Of a stretch of DNA of 64,000 nucleotides, positions 8,241 through 18,921 are shown one piece after another. Below the pieces are notes generated by a model, which saw only the letters and a list, made by a program, of their open reading frames with translations, ran no database searches and had not been told where the DNA came from. Numbering within the stretch: the stretch's first letter is position 1; each line of letters opens with the position of its first letter. The DNA lies in contig NZ_PIRO01000001.1 of the NCBI RefSeq assembly GCF_003048905.1, forward strand, positions 682,001 through 746,000. Reading direction: 5' to 3'. The stretch comes from Campylobacter concisus. Lineage in GTDB: Bacteria > Campylobacterota > Campylobacteria > Campylobacterales > Campylobacteraceae. Made by a program: the position numbers and the translations under genes.

Positions 8241-8906
8241 TTAGGCATTTGCTCTATATCCTAAAAATGATAGATAAATTCCATTTATTATCATTATGCT
8301 AGCCGAAATCTTAAACATTATGTCTTTAAATTTTTCATTTAAAATCCCAAATACAAAGCTAGCTAAAAGCATAGCTGGCAATGTACAAAGACCAAATACA
8401 AGCATTATAAAAGCCGAATAAATAAAATTTGCACTTAAAATCCCAAGTGCCAAAAAATAATAAACCACACCACAAGGCAAAAAGCCATTTAAAAAACCAA
8501 GTAATAAAAAATTTGCTAAATTTTTCTTTTGAATCCTCGTTTTTGCAATTCTTACTACAAAATTAAGTGCCTTTTGATTCTCCACAAATTTTAAAAGCTC
8601 GCCCCTAAAAAGCAAGGCAATGCCGATAAACGCGATCGCTAAGCCAACTATAAAAAATATCACACCTCTTGCTTGTATACTAAAGCTAACAACAGCTCCA
8701 AAGTAGCCAAATAAAGTTCCTAAAACTACATAAGCAAAAATTCTAGCTAGACTATAAAGTGTGCTTAGCATTAAAATTTCTATTTTATTCTTACCTTTAA
8801 AAAATAGAGTCTGCAAGCTCAAAAATCCGCTACACATACCTACACAATGACTAAAACTACTTAAAAATGCAACTGAGATAATCATGTAAAGGTTTATATT
8901 TTGCAT
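8241..8906 (-). CDS. TauE/SafE (DsbD_2-like) membrane protein
   Basis: The 221-residue protein has about six helices and almost no soluble part. It carries paired helices with SHCVGMCSGFLSL near the N-terminus and GFLNGFLPCGVVYYFLALG in the middle. These two cysteine- and glycine-rich motifs, C-x3-C and PCG, mark the sulfite exporter TauE/SafE-like DsbD_2 group. In Proteobacteria, proteins of this group near cco genes (CcoS/CopA-type clusters) are linked to copper handling or cytochrome maturation. It ends two bases before carA begins on the same strand. The transport substrate cannot be read from the sequence. Confidence 0.75.
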   Translation of the reverse strand: MQNINLYMIISVAFLSSFSHCVGMCSGFLSLQTLFFKGKNKIEILMLSTLYSLARIFAYVVLGTLFGYFGAVVSFSIQARGVIFFIVGLAIAFIGIALLFRGELLKFVENQKALNFVVRIAKTRIQKKNLANFLLLGFLNGFLPCGVVYYFLALGILSANFIYSAFIMLVFGLCTLPAMLLASFVFGILNEKFKDIMFKISASIMIINGIYLSFLGYRANA

Positions 8907-8907
8907 C

Positions 8908-10026
8908 TTATAAAATTTCTAAAAACTGCTTAAATATATATTTACTCTCGCTTGGACCGCCACTTGCTTCTGGGTGGTGCTGGACCGAAAAGATCGGATA
9001 GTCTTTGTATCTCACGCCTTCGATTGTGTTGTCAAATAAATTTCTATGAGTCACAACAGCTACTTCTGCGATACTCTCAGGTACGTTGTAGTTATGATTT
9101 TGTGTTGTTATCTCGATCGCTTTTGTCTCTAAATTTAGCACTGGGTGATTTGCTCCGTGCTGACCAAATTTAAGCTTATATGTCTCGTATCCAAAGGCGT
9201 TTGAGAGTAATTGATGTCCAAGACAGATGCCAAATATAGGTATCCTAGCCTCTATCATCTTTTTGATCTCGCCTATTTCGGCCTTTAAATTTTTTGGCTC
9301 ACCAGGACCATTTGATAAAAATACCCCATTTATCTCGCCATTTTTAAATTTTTCTATTAAAATTTCAGCCTTAGTGTCGTGTGGCACGACAATGACTTCA
9401 AGACCAGTTTCACATAGCTCGTTTAAGATATTTCTCTTTACACCAAAGTCAAAAACAGCTATCTTTTTACCAATACTTTTTAGCGGCTTATATGACTTTA
9501 AATTTTTATCCCAAGCGCCTTTTTTGTGCTCATACTCGTCCATCGCGCTAACTGTTTTCACGTAGTTTATATTTTCAATACGCCCGCTACTTTCAAGCCT
9601 GCGTTTTAGCTCATCTTTATCACTTATCTGCGTTGAGATATAGGCCATAAGCGCACCCTCGTCACGTAGCATCTTTGTTAAATACCTAGTATCAACGTCA
9701 TAAACGCCAAATTTACCTTGCTCTTCAAAAAATTTTCCCAAAGATTTTTGCGAGCGGTAGTTTGATGGAATTTCATTGTAGCTTCTCATTATAACGCCAC
9801 TTGCATGAATTCTAAGACTCTCCATATCGTCTTCGTTTATACCTACTATGCCTATTTCTGGCATGGTAAAGACGATAAACTGACCAGCATAGCTTGGATC
9901 GCTCATGATCTCTTCATAGCCAGTCATCGAGGTATTAAAAACGAGCTCGCCTGCACACTCACCATGAGCACCAAAAGCTTTTGCTTCTAAAAAAACACCA
10001 TTTTCAATATAAATGTAAGCTTTCAT
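8908..10026 (-). CDS. carA: carbamoyl-phosphate synthase small (glutaminase) subunit
   Basis: The 372-residue protein has an N-terminal CarA domain (1-150) and a C-terminal class I glutamine amidotransferase domain. The nucleophile C268 lies in FGICLGHQLL, and the catalytic H351 and E353 in QHHPEAS. It hydrolyses glutamine and passes ammonia to CarB to make carbamoyl phosphate for arginine and pyrimidines. Its start overlaps the stop of the DUF507 gene by one base. carB lies about 1.2 kb away on the same strand, separated by two small genes and a terminator, so the two subunits are not in one tight operon. Confidence 0.96.
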   Translation of the reverse strand: MKAYIYIENGVFLEAKAFGAHGECAGELVFNTSMTGYEEIMSDPSYAGQFIVFTMPEIGIVGINEDDMESLRIHASGVIMRSYNEIPSNYRSQKSLGKFFEEQGKFGVYDVDTRYLTKMLRDEGALMAYISTQISDKDELKRRLESSGRIENINYVKTVSAMDEYEHKKGAWDKNLKSYKPLKSIGKKIAVFDFGVKRNILNELCETGLEVIVVPHDTKAEILIEKFKNGEINGVFLSNGPGEPKNLKAEIGEIKKMIEARIPIFGICLGHQLLSNAFGYETYKLKFGQHGANHPVLNLETKAIEITTQNHNYNVPESIAEVAVVTHRNLFDNTIEGVRYKDYPIFSVQHHPEASGGPSESKYIFKQFLEIL

Positions 10027-10577
10027 TAAAGCATACCTCTTTTTTTAAGCTCATCTTGATACAAACGCTCAAAGACAAGATCATATTCATCAGTTCCTGG
10101 GATTAGCTTATGTTTATAATTTTGTATCATTTCATAAACATCATCTTCTATCTTCTCATAGCTTTTTAAGTACTCGTCTATTGAGTTATAAATCACATTT
10201 TTTACGCGATTTTCAGATACATTATAATCAACAAGACCGCTCTTCCAAATAGTTTCAAGCACTTTGTGAGCGATATTGCTAAATCTATCTTCGTGGGTTA
10301 AAATTACATCAAATTCACCTGCGAGCTTCTTTTTAACGAGCCAAAACATATTTTTGCGGTCAATTTGCATAGTTTGCATCTCATCTTCATTTTTCTCCAA
10401 AAGCTCATTTACTCGCTCATCTAAAGCTCTTTCTTTTTGAATATCGACTGTTAAAATTTCACTTGTTTTTGCTACGATTGGCTCAATGCCTTTATTTAGT
10501 TTTACAAAACCACAATTTAGAAGATCTATTGCTATTTTATGTGAAATATATGGAACGTGTGGGAGTTTTAAACGCAT
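10026..10577 (-). CDS. DUF507 family protein
   Basis: The 183-residue soluble, charged protein reads MRLKLPHVPYISHKIAIDLLNC at the start and has a tail of tyrosine- and aspartate-rich segments (NYKHKLIPGTDEYDLVFERLYQDELKKRGML). It matches the DUF507 family that sits beside carA in Campylobacterota. No enzymatic motif is visible and the function is unknown. It is the gene just upstream of carA and is translationally adjacent to it (TAATG overlap), so the two are co-transcribed. Confidence 0.75.
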   Translation of the reverse strand: MRLKLPHVPYISHKIAIDLLNCGFVKLNKGIEPIVAKTSEILTVDIQKERALDERVNELLEKNEDEMQTMQIDRKNMFWLVKKKLAGEFDVILTHEDRFSNIAHKVLETIWKSGLVDYNVSENRVKNVIYNSIDEYLKSYEKIEDDVYEMIQNYKHKLIPGTDEYDLVFERLYQDELKKRGML

Positions 10578-10626
10578 TTTAAACCTTTAAATTTTTATGC
10601 CATTTTAACTAAATAAAGGTAAAACT

Positions 10627-11067
10627 TTACTTTGAAATTTTAACGACTTTATTATTATCGCTTCTTAAAAAATAAATTTCTCTTCGTCCTTCATAAAGTA
10701 TCTTTCCATCAGTCTTTTGCTCATTTTCTAAATTTGATGAGATATCTAAAGATAGCGATTTACTCATAAAATAATTCTCTCCTAAAGTGCGTCCAAAGTC
10801 AGGATACCAACTAAAAGCACAAACTATCAACAAAACTAAATAAAAGGCTCTAAAAATTTTTCTAAAAGGCGCGTAAAAAAAGCAATACCCAAATATAAAA
10901 AATACTGGCAAAAGCCATAAGAAAGGTACGTTATCAACAAAAATAACATTAAAATACTCACTTATGCCATAGTAAGAAAAGTAGTTGTTGTAAATTCCAA
11001 CAAATAGCGTAAAAATAGGAGCAAGGACAAATATAATACCTGTAAAAAAAGCATTTAAAATTTTCAT
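10627..11067 (-). CDS. small inner-membrane protein of unknown function
   Basis: The 146-residue protein has three hydrophobic helices (about 7-27, 49-68 and 72-90), followed by a hydrophilic tail of about 55 residues. The tail ends in GKILYEGRREIYFLRSDNNKVVKISK, which may form a small beta domain. I do not recognise a family. A ribosome site (AAAGGAG, 11072-11078) precedes the ATG. It lies downstream of the carB terminator and upstream of the DUF507 gene, 49 bases away. Confidence 0.6.
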   Translation of the reverse strand: MKILNAFFTGIIFVLAPIFTLFVGIYNNYFSYYGISEYFNVIFVDNVPFLWLLPVFFIFGYCFFYAPFRKIFRAFYLVLLIVCAFSWYPDFGRTLGENYFMSKSLSLDISSNLENEQKTDGKILYEGRREIYFLRSDNNKVVKISK

Positions 11068-11191
11068 AATCTCTCCTTTTGAGTGAGATTATATTAAACA
11101 TAAGCTTTAATATTACTAGATTGATGAAAGCTAGACTAAAATTCAAAGCAAAATGCCATATATGGACATCTACTGCTTCCAGCAATACTTT

Positions 11192-11219
11192 AAAAACAGT
11201 TTAGCTATAAGCTAAACTG
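11192..11219 (-). terminator. carB Rho-independent terminator
   Basis: The 10-bp perfect stem CAGTTTAGCT/AGCTAAACTG has a three-base loop (11197-11219) and is followed on the minus strand by TTTTTAAA. It lies 12 bases past the carB stop, so the clpX-mre-carB run ends here. Confidence 0.8.
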
Positions 11220-11230
11220 CCTTAAATTTA

Positions 11231-14200
11231 TTATTTTTTAGATAAATACTCTTGCAAGCTTTTTACTTCAAGTGCTTTGCCAGTTTGAACTGCACTTAGC
11301 GACTTAGCAGCAGCAAGTGCTGCGCGGATCGTTGTAAAGTAAGGAATTTTAAATCTAAGCACGTTTTGACGGATCTTTTTACCATCATCCACGCTTGATT
11401 TTGTATCGCTTGTGTTAATAACAAGTGCGATATCGCCGTTTTTGAGCCTATCTTCAACGTTTGGTCTGCCCTCACTTATCTTATAGACAAACTCAGCCTC
11501 AACGCCAGCTTCGCTTAAAATTTTATGCGTACCACCAGTTGCGATGATGCTAAAGCCAAGCGCTATTAGCTCTTTTGCAAGATCAGGCGCATAAGATTTA
11601 TCAGCGTCAGCTAGTGTTAAAAATACTCTGCCTTTGCTTGGCAAAGTATTGCTCGCAGCGATCTGACTCTTTGCAAATGAGCTTGCAAAATCGTGACTTA
11701 TGCCCATTACTTCACCCGTACTCTTCATCTCAGGACCAAGGATGAGATCGGCGCCACTTAGCTTGTTAAACGGCAATACACACTCTTTTACACAAATATG
11801 CGAACTTACGCGAGGTTTTAGGATGTCGCCGTCCTCATAAACAACCTTGTAATCATCATAAAATTTAAGCGCCTCACGTAAATTTCCCTGCCACATAACT
11901 CTTGTCGCCACCTTAGCCATAGGCACGCCAGTAGCCTTGCTTACAAATGGCACGGTCCTGCTCGCGCGAGGATTTACCTCGATCATATAAAGCTCGTTTT
12001 CATAGATAGCAAACTGGATATTCATAAGGCCGACAACGCCTAAATTTAGTGCGATATCTCTGGTTTGCTTCTCTACTTTTTTTATCATCTCATCGCTTAA
12101 ACTCATCGGTGGCAATATACAAGCTGAGTCACCAGAGTGAATGCCAGCCTCCTCGATATGCTCCATTATCGCGCCGATATAGACCTCTTTTCCGTCACAT
12201 ATCGCGTCTACGTCGAGCTCTTTTGCATCTTGTAAAAATTTATCAAGTAGTACTGGCGAGTGGTTGCTAACTTTGACCGCCTCACTCATATACTCTTTTA
12301 GCTCGCTCTCGTTGTGCACCCTTCTCATCGCCCTGCCGCCAAGGACGTAGCTTGGGCGAACTAGCACTGGATAGCCGATAGTCGCGGCCTTTTGCAAGGC
12401 TTCTTCTAGGCTAGTAGCGGTGTCATTTTTAGGCTGAAGAACGCCAATTTTATTTATAAATTCGCTAAATTTCTTTCTATCCTCGGCCACATCGATCACT
12501 CTTGCGGTTGTTCCGATGATCTTGGCACCGATCACGCTTAGGCGTTTTGCAAATTTAAGCGGAGTTTGTCCGCCAAAATGCACGATCACACCATCTGGCT
12601 TTTCGCGCTCGATGACTGATCTAACGTGCTCAAAATCAATCGGCTCAAAGTACAAAATATCGCTCGTGTCGTAGTCGGTTGAGACGGTTTCTGGGTTGCA
12701 GTTGTACATTATCGTTTTTATGCCAAGGTCTCTTAGGGCGTAGCTTGCATGTACGCAGCAGTAGTCAAACTCTATGCCCTGGCCGATCCTGTTTGGACCG
12801 CCGCCTATTATCATCACCTTTTTAGCGTCTTTTGCAAGCTCTTTTTTAGGAAATTTAGTGATATTTGTAGATGAGTAAAGATATGGTGTTAGTGCCTTAA
12901 ATTCGCCCGCACAAGTATCAACCTCATTGTATTCAAGCTCGATGCCAAGCTTTTGCCTAGCAAAATAGATATCATTTTGACTAAGCTCAAGATCATCTTT
13001 TTCATTTATAAGCACAGCTATCATCTTGTCTGAAAAGCCCATGCTTTTAGCCTCTCGTAGCAGCTCTTCGTTGTTTAATATATCCATGTCGATCTTATCT
13101 TCAAATTTAACTATCTCATAAATTTGCTCTAAAAACCAAGGATCGATTTTGCTAAACTCATGCACCTCAGCTACGCTAAATCCATCTCTAAATGCCTGCG
13201 CAATATATAAAATTCTCTGCTCGTTTGCATTTCTGATGCCATAAACCAAGGCATTTTTTTCTAAATTTAAGCTATTAAATCCGCAAAGATCACGCTCTAG
13301 GCTGCAAAGCGCTTTTTGGATACTCTCTTTAAATGTCCTGCCAATGGCCATAACCTCGCCAACTGACTTCATCGCAGTGCCTAGATATGGGTTTGATCCT
13401 GGGAATTTCTCAAATGTAAAACGTGGGATCTTTGTCACGATGTAGTCAATCACCGGCTCAAAGCTAGCAGGTGTGCCTGTGATGTCGTTTTTGATCTCAT
13501 CTAGACTAAAGCCAACTGCTAGTAGAGTCGCGACCTTTGCGATAGGATAGCCAGTAGCCTTACTTGCTAGCGCCGAGCTTCGGCTAACGCGTGGGTTCAT
13601 CTCGATAACGATCATACGGCCTGTTTTTGGATCTATGGCAAACTGCACGTTGCTACCGCCCGTATCAACGCCGATCTCGCGAAGTATGGCAAAGCTAGCG
13701 TCACGCATAGCCTGATACTCTTTATCTGTTAGCGTTAAAGCTGGCGCAACCGTGATACTATCACCTGTATGCACGCCCATTGGGTCAAAATTTTCGATCG
13801 AGCAAACGATGATGCAGTTGTCATTTCTATCTCTAATGACCTCCATCTCGTACTCTTTCCAGCCAAGCAAGCTCTCTTCTATCAAAATTTCATGTATCGG
13901 ACTTGCGTCAAGGCCAGTGTTGGCTAGCTCTTTAAACTCATCCATATTATAAGCCACGCCGCTTCCTGCGCCACCAAGCGTATAGCTAGCTCTTATGATA
14001 AGTGGGAAGCCTATCTCATTTGCCGCATTTAGCGCATCATCCATATTGTAAGCATATCTACTCTCAGGCAGGTCCATACCGATCTTTTGCATGGTCGCTT
14101 TAAAAATTTGTCTATCTTCGCCTTTTTTTATCGCTTCTGGGTTTGCACCAAGAAATTTGACATCCTTTAAAAGTCCGCTCTCAAAGACCTCCATAGCGGC

Positions 14201-14494
14201 ATTTAGCGCTACTTGTCCGCCCATCGTTGGCAAGATGGCATCAATATTTTCTTTTTCTATAATCTTTAAAATGCTATCTTTTGTGATCGGCTCTATATAC
14301 GTTGCGTCGGCGAAATTTGGGTCAGTCATGATGGTGGCTGGGTTTGAGTTGATAAGCACTACGCGGTATCCAAGCTCTTTTAGCGTCTTGGCTGCTTGTG
14401 TGCCTGAGTAGTCAAATTCGCAGGCTTGACCGATGACGATAGGGCCTGAGCCGATTAGCAAAATGGTATTTATGTCTGTTCTTTTTGGCATCAT
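11231..14494 (-). CDS. carB: carbamoyl-phosphate synthase large subunit
   Basis: The 1087-residue protein has the internally duplicated ATP-grasp layout of CarB. The first half begins [20 protein letters not shown] and the second [20 protein letters not shown]-terminal MGS-like allosteric domain follows (about 945-1087, [12 protein letters not shown]). It condenses bicarbonate, ATP and ammonia from CarA into carbamoyl phosphate. Two ATG codons in tandem (14492-14494 and 14489-14491) overlap the mreC stop. AAGGA upstream is better spaced for the second, so the protein probably starts MPKRTDIN. The length is normal. It is followed by a strong terminator. Confidence 0.97.
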   Translation of the reverse strand: MMPKRTDINTILLIGSGPIVIGQACEFDYSGTQAAKTLKELGYRVVLINSNPATIMTDPNFADATYIEPITKDSILKIIEKENIDAILPTMGGQVALNAAMEVFESGLLKDVKFLGANPEAIKKGEDRQIFKATMQKIGMDLPESRYAYNMDDALNAANEIGFPLIIRASYTLGGAGSGVAYNMDEFKELANTGLDASPIHEILIEESLLGWKEYEMEVIRDRNDNCIIVCSIENFDPMGVHTGDSITVAPALTLTDKEYQAMRDASFAILREIGVDTGGSNVQFAIDPKTGRMIVIEMNPRVSRSSALASKATGYPIAKVATLLAVGFSLDEIKNDITGTPASFEPVIDYIVTKIPRFTFEKFPGSNPYLGTAMKSVGEVMAIGRTFKESIQKALCSLERDLCGFNSLNLEKNALVYGIRNANEQRILYIAQAFRDGFSVAEVHEFSKIDPWFLEQIYEIVKFEDKIDMDILNNEELLREAKSMGFSDKMIAVLINEKDDLELSQNDIYFARQKLGIELEYNEVDTCAGEFKALTPYLYSSTNITKFPKKELAKDAKKVMIIGGGPNRIGQGIEFDYCCVHASYALRDLGIKTIMYNCNPETVSTDYDTSDILYFEPIDFEHVRSVIEREKPDGVIVHFGGQTPLKFAKRLSVIGAKIIGTTARVIDVAEDRKKFSEFINKIGVLQPKNDTATSLEEALQKAATIGYPVLVRPSYVLGGRAMRRVHNESELKEYMSEAVKVSNHSPVLLDKFLQDAKELDVDAICDGKEVYIGAIMEHIEEAGIHSGDSACILPPMSLSDEMIKKVEKQTRDIALNLGVVGLMNIQFAIYENELYMIEVNPRASRTVPFVSKATGVPMAKVATRVMWQGNLREALKFYDDYKVVYEDGDILKPRVSSHICVKECVLPFNKLSGADLILGPEMKSTGEVMGISHDFASSFAKSQIAASNTLPSKGRVFLTLADADKSYAPDLAKELIALGFSIIATGGTHKILSEAGVEAEFVYKISEGRPNVEDRLKNGDIALVINTSDTKSSVDDGKKIRQNVLRFKIPYFTTIRAALAAAKSLSAVQTGKALEVKSLQEYLSKK

Positions 14495-15246
14495 TTTTCC
14501 TTTGTTACAACGTATAGGTAGTTTGGTATGTTTAGCTTTGCATAGGGCTCAACTATCACACTTTGATAGGAGCTCTCTTTTAAAATTTTACTCACGCGCC
14601 CTACTGGCACCCCACTAAAAAATATCCCGTCAAGCCCGCTCGTAAAGACCTCGTCACCCTCTTTTGGGCTGAGCCATTGTGGGATAAATTTCACCATTAT
14701 TTGGCCTTGATTTCCATGCGCGACGCCTGGAATTTTGTCATTTCCTATATAAACTGCAAATATACTTTTTGGGTCATTTTGCAAGTAAGCTAGTGGCTTG
14801 CCATCTTTTGCGATGACGATACCAGCACTATTTCCTTGATAGATGAGCCCGTAAATTTTATTTGGATCGTATCCTTCAAACTCGCTTATCCAAATTTTAT
14901 TATAATCCCCGATATGCACGTAGCTAAGCCCTTTTACTAGCTTTACAGCTGGGGCATAGGCAGTCGAGTTTTTATCTTTTAAAATTTGATTTAGCTCGTT
15001 CGCAAAAGTAGAAAGAAGCGTGGCTGAGCGCTCTAGCTCTTCATTTTGCGCTCTTAGTTTTTCTATCTCACTAGCCTGCCTAAAATACTCGTTTATATAG
15101 TCTTTCACGCTTTTAGCAAAATTGTCGTATGAATTTGTAGCATAGTTACTAAACCCGATAGAAAGATTACTTAAAATTTCTCCCTTGAAAACTGAGGCCG
15201 TAGCAAGCAATGCTATAAAAACAAAAAGAACAATCTTACTCTTCAT
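14491..15246 (-). CDS. mreC: rod shape-determining protein MreC
   Basis: The 251-residue protein has an N-terminal membrane helix (about 5-24) and a coiled coil (about 45-95, [19 protein letters not shown]). A periplasmic beta-barrel domain with [15 protein letters not shown] and a typical [15 protein letters not shown] segment follows. MreC links cytoplasmic MreB filaments to the elongation peptidoglycan machinery. It overlaps mreB upstream by 11 bases and carB downstream by 3-4 bases. No mreD follows, because carB comes next. Confidence 0.93.
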   Translation of the reverse strand: MKSKIVLFVFIALLATASVFKGEILSNLSIGFSNYATNSYDNFAKSVKDYINEYFRQASEIEKLRAQNEELERSATLLSTFANELNQILKDKNSTAYAPAVKLVKGLSYVHIGDYNKIWISEFEGYDPNKIYGLIYQGNSAGIVIAKDGKPLAYLQNDPKSIFAVYIGNDKIPGVAHGNQGQIMVKFIPQWLSPKEGDEVFTSGLDGIFFSGVPVGRVSKILKESSYQSVIVEPYAKLNIPNYLYVVTKEK

Positions 15247-16273
15247 TTGTCAGCTGTTGTAAAAGCCCAATCTCTTCAAGTGCCTTGCCAGTTCCTCTAG
15301 CAACCGCAAGTAATGGCTCGTCAGCTACAAAAACTGGAAGTTTAACGATATCAGATAAAAATTTATCAAGTCCTCTAATAAGCGCTCCGCCGCCAGTTAG
15401 TACGATACCAGTCTCCACGATATCGCCAGCAAGATCAGGCGGCATCATCTCAAGTACGGTTTTAAGCGCATCTGCGATCTCTTTTAGTGGCTCTCTCATC
15501 GCCTCTCTTACATCTTCGCTTGTTAGCTCGACTCTACTTAAAAGACCGCTCACTTGGTCACGACCTTTTACCACTACACTTAGCTCTTTTTCAAGCTGTA
15601 CAGCAGAACCTACGGCGATCTTTATCTCCTCGCCTGTTCTCTCACCTATTAGCAGATTATATTTCTCTTTTATGTAATTAACAATGCTAATATCAATCTT
15701 ATCGCCAGCTGTGCGGATTGATTTTGAAATAACTAGACCACCAAGCGAGACAACACCTATCTCAGTCGTACCACCACCGATATCAACTACTAGGTTACCT
15801 TGTGGCTCACGAACTGGTAAATTTGCGCCAATCGCTGCTGCCATAGGCTCTTCGATCAAAAATACTTCTCTTGCTCCAGCACTTAAAGCACTTTCTCTAA
15901 CAGCTTTTCTTTCGACCTGGGTTAGCCCATAAGGAACTGAGATGATGATCCTTGGGCGTAAAAAGCTTTTTCTTTTGTGAGTCTTTTCTATAAAATAGCG
16001 TATCATGCGCTCAGTCATATCAAAATCTGCAATAACGCCATCTCTCATCGGCCTTATCGCCTCGATATCGCCTGGAGTTTTTCCTACCATCTCTTTTGCA
16101 GCATGTCCGACCGCTAAAATTTTTTGTTTGCCATATTTCTCACGCCTTACTGCAACAACAGAAGGCTCATTTATTATTATGCCTTTATCTTTTACCAAAA
16201 CAAGTGTATTTGCCGTGCCGAGATCTATGCCCATATCACTTGAGAAAAAACCTATAACCTGATCTAAAAACAT
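15236..16273 (-). CDS. mreB: rod shape-determining protein MreB (actin-like)
   Basis: The 345-residue protein has the actin-fold motifs MGIDLGTANTLVLVKDKG (phosphate 1), LVVDIGGGTTEIGVVSLGG (phosphate 2) and IVLTGGGALIRGL (adenosine). It forms the membrane-associated filaments that position cell-wall synthesis during elongation. The length is standard. It sits between clpX and mreC, 9 bases from the clpX stop, so the block is one transcription unit. Confidence 0.97.
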   Translation of the reverse strand: MFLDQVIGFFSSDMGIDLGTANTLVLVKDKGIIINEPSVVAVRREKYGKQKILAVGHAAKEMVGKTPGDIEAIRPMRDGVIADFDMTERMIRYFIEKTHKRKSFLRPRIIISVPYGLTQVERKAVRESALSAGAREVFLIEEPMAAAIGANLPVREPQGNLVVDIGGGTTEIGVVSLGGLVISKSIRTAGDKIDISIVNYIKEKYNLLIGERTGEEIKIAVGSAVQLEKELSVVVKGRDQVSGLLSRVELTSEDVREAMREPLKEIADALKTVLEMMPPDLAGDIVETGIVLTGGGALIRGLDKFLSDIVKLPVFVADEPLLAVARGTGKALEEIGLLQQLTNEE

Positions 16274-16282
16274 CTATTTCCT

Positions 16283-17515
16283 TTATGCTATTTTCTTATC
16301 GTGCTTTATTAAAATTGGCTTTGCCTTATCTTTTACAGTCTCTTTTGAGATAACAATATCATACTCTTTTAACTCTGGTAGCTCATACATTATGTCTGTC
16401 ATAAGCTCTTCCATTATACTTCTAAGCCCTCTGGCTCCAGTCTTTCTCTCAATAGCTAGACTTGCTATCTCTTCAAGTGCTTCATTATCAAATTTAAGCG
16501 TAGCACCATCAATCGCACAAAGCTTTTGGTATTGTTTTAATATCGCATTTTTTGGCTCAGTTAAAATTTTAACCATATCTTCTTTTGTTATCTCGTTTAA
16601 AGTAGCTACTACGTGAAGTCTGCCAATAAGCTCTGGAATGAGGCCATATCTTACAAGATCGTCTGGCTCAAGTAGGCTTAGTAAATTTTCTTTTTCATTT
16701 TTGCCACGTTTTTCTTGGTTAAATCCAAGTACGTTTTTACCAACCCTTCTCTCAATAATATCAAGAAGTCCGTCAAATGCACCACCGCAAACAAATAAGA
16801 TATTTGTCGTATCTATCTGGATGAAGTCTTGGTTTGGATGTTTTCTACCACCTTTTGGTGGGATGTTCACGACACTTCCTTCGATGATCTTTAAAAGTGC
16901 TTGCTGTACGCCTTCGCCTGAAACGTCTCTTGTAATGCTTCTATTCTCACTCATTCTAGCGATCTTATCGATCTCATCTACAAAGACAATGCCCTGCTCC
17001 GCCTTTTTAACATCGCCATTTGCAGCTTGTAAAAGCCTAGTAAGGATATTTTCAACGTCCTCGCCGACATATCCAGCCTCAGTTAGGCTTGTCGCATCGC
17101 AAATCGCGATAGGCACATCTAAAAATCTCGCCAAAGTCTGAGCCATCAGCGTCTTGCCGCTTCCAGTTGGACCAACAAGCAAGATGTTTGACTTTGAAAT
17201 TTCGGTGTCGTCTTTGATGTCGCTTTGTTTAAAAATTCTCTTATAGTGGTTATATACGCCGACGCTAAAGACCTTTTTAGCCCTATCTTGACCGATCACG
17301 TAGTTATCAAGTACCGCTTTTAGCTCCTTTGGAGTTAGCTTTTGATACTCTATCGCCTCTTCGTTTTTACTCTCTTCTACACTTGTATCACCATGTATCA
17401 TATCGTATGCTGCTGCTATACAGTACTCGCATATATAGGCGTTTCCTTCGATATCTGCTAATAATCTTCTCTCAGCAGACTCAGCCTCGCCACAAAAATT
17501 ACACTTTCTAGCCAT
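16283..17515 (-). CDS. clpX: ClpX ATPase subunit of ClpXP protease
   Basis: The 410-residue protein has an N-terminal zinc finger (C5, C8, C29, C32) and an AAA+ domain with Walker A GPTGSGKT at 115-122 and Walker B IVFVDEID at 176-183. Pore loop GYVGED is at 149-154, and a GGRKHPNQ loop follows. The ClpP-docking loop reads VLGF rather than the IGF of E. coli. ClpX unfolds tagged substrates and feeds them into ClpP. Its ATG overlaps the lpxA stop by one base. Confidence 0.96.
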   Translation of the reverse strand: MARKCNFCGEAESAERRLLADIEGNAYICEYCIAAAYDMIHGDTSVEESKNEEAIEYQKLTPKELKAVLDNYVIGQDRAKKVFSVGVYNHYKRIFKQSDIKDDTEISKSNILLVGPTGSGKTLMAQTLARFLDVPIAICDATSLTEAGYVGEDVENILTRLLQAANGDVKKAEQGIVFVDEIDKIARMSENRSITRDVSGEGVQQALLKIIEGSVVNIPPKGGRKHPNQDFIQIDTTNILFVCGGAFDGLLDIIERRVGKNVLGFNQEKRGKNEKENLLSLLEPDDLVRYGLIPELIGRLHVVATLNEITKEDMVKILTEPKNAILKQYQKLCAIDGATLKFDNEALEEIASLAIERKTGARGLRSIMEELMTDIMYELPELKEYDIVISKETVKDKAKPILIKHDKKIA

Positions 17516-18303
17516 TAATCTCTTCCTTTTGCAAGCGGAATTCCTCTTGTCGTTTCTAATATAAATTTACACATTTTTTTAACGTTTTCATCGCTGGTTT
17601 TTGCTATTAGCTCGTTTGCTTGATCTTTTAGGCTAATGCCTTGATTAAACAAAAATTTATAAGCGCGAACAAGCTCTTCAACCTGTTCTTTGTCAAATCT
17701 ACGCCTAATGCCAACTAAATTTAAGCTTCTTATATAAGCTCTGTTGCCCTCAGCTAGGCAAAATGGCACTACATCTTGGCTTAGCGCACTAGCCCCTGCG
17801 ATCATGCAGCTCTCACCCACTCTAACAAACTGATGAATTGGCGTAAGACCGCCCACAACAGCATAATCACCAAGCTCGACGTGACCTGCCAGGGTTGCGT
17901 TATTTGCCAAAATGACGTTACTGCCTATTATGCAGTCGTGTGCAATGTGAGAATATGCCATAATAAAGGCATTATCACCAATCCTTGTTATGCCATCGCC
18001 CTTGTGCGTGCCTGAGTTTATAGTGCAAAACTCACGTATAGTTGCGTGCTCTCCGATAATAACGCCGGTATCAGTCTCATCTTTATAGCTGATATCTTGT
18101 GGGATATCACCTACGATCGCATAGCTAAACACACGAGAGTTATCGCCGATTTTAGTCTTGCCAAGCACCCTTGCGCCTTGCTTTATCGTGACGTTGTTGC
18201 CAAGGACCGCATCTTTACTTACAAACGCATAAGCCTCGATATTTGCGTCATCTCCAATGATCGCTCCATCTTCTATAACGGCTGTTTGGTGGATATTTTT
18301 CAT
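17515..18303 (-). CDS. lpxA: UDP-N-acetylglucosamine acyltransferase
   Basis: The 262-residue protein consists of left-handed beta-helix hexapeptide repeats ([20 protein letters not shown] and onward) for about 190 residues, followed by a helical C-terminus. The catalytic histidine region [14 protein letters not shown] is present. LpxA transfers the 3-hydroxyacyl chain from ACP to UDP-GlcNAc, the first step of lipid A synthesis. It follows fabZ by 21 bases, the common fabZ-lpxA pairing that balances fatty acid and lipid A supply. Confidence 0.96.
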   Translation of the reverse strand: MKNIHQTAVIEDGAIIGDDANIEAYAFVSKDAVLGNNVTIKQGARVLGKTKIGDNSRVFSYAIVGDIPQDISYKDETDTGVIIGEHATIREFCTINSGTHKGDGITRIGDNAFIMAYSHIAHDCIIGSNVILANNATLAGHVELGDYAVVGGLTPIHQFVRVGESCMIAGASALSQDVVPFCLAEGNRAYIRSLNLVGIRRRFDKEQVEELVRAYKFLFNQGISLKDQANELIAKTSDENVKKMCKFILETTRGIPLAKGRD

Positions 18304-18324
18304 TGTATCTCTTTTTCTTAAAGC

Positions 18325-18771
18325 CTATTTATCGACTATCATCGCTTTTAGTTCAGCCTCAGCGCAAAGTGCGTCATCTACGTATGCCTTGCCATCAAGC
18401 ACCCAGATATTTCCTTTGTGTTTTAGCACATTTAGTCTATACTCTAGTCTATCTCCAGGACGGACCGGATGGCGAAATTTTGCTCCGTCTATGCTCATAA
18501 AATAGACTACTTTATTCTCGATACCAGCTTGATGCTCATCACTCATGCTCTTAAACGCTAGCACACCGCCAGCTTGCGCCATACCTTCGATTATCATCAC
18601 GCCAGGATAGATCGGGTGACCTGGGAAATGCCCCTGAAATATCGGCTCGCCAATGGTTACATTTTTGTAAGCTACGATATTCTTAGCTGGCTCTAGCTCG
18701 ACAACTCTATCTATAAGTAAAAATGGGAATCTATGTGGAAGAATTTTTTGAATTTCTACGACGTCTATCAC
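18325..18771 (-). CDS. fabZ: (3R)-hydroxyacyl-ACP dehydratase
   Basis: The 148-residue hot-dog-fold protein carries the catalytic motif [18 protein letters not shown] with the active-site histidine and glutamate. It dehydrates 3-hydroxyacyl-ACP during fatty acid elongation. It begins with GTG at 18769-18771 ([11 protein letters not shown]). It is the first gene of the fabZ-lpxA-clpX-mreB-mreC-carB run, and a good extended -10 lies about 32 bases upstream. Confidence 0.96.
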   Translation of the reverse strand: MIDVVEIQKILPHRFPFLLIDRVVELEPAKNIVAYKNVTIGEPIFQGHFPGHPIYPGVMIIEGMAQAGGVLAFKSMSDEHQAGIENKVVYFMSIDGAKFRHPVRPGDRLEYRLNVLKHKGNIWVLDGKAYVDDALCAEAELKAMIVDK

Positions 18772-18802
18772 GTTTTAGCCTTAGTAATGTAAATTTGTGG
18801 CG

Positions 18803-18808
18803 ATTGTA
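18803..18808 (-). promoter_or_regulatory. -10 box upstream of fabZ
   Basis: On the minus strand TGTTACAAT (extended -10, hexamer TACAAT) lies about 32 bases upstream of the fabZ GTG, with T-rich sequence further up. This is the form of Campylobacter housekeeping promoters, which lack a clear -35. Such motifs are short, so confidence is moderate. Confidence 0.4.
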
Positions 18809-18921
18809 ACAAATTTATACTAAGAAAAAAATTATTAGCCTCTTTTAAAAATCTCTAAATTTCGCCTTATGTGGCAAAAATTTAATTCACTGCTTTAAGA
18901 TAAATTTTATAAACTTACCTT

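Noticed and set aside
11086-11185. Small gene or RNA between carB and the 146-residue membrane protein gene.
   Set aside because: No ribosome site with a sustained frame and no stable fold apart from the carB terminator.
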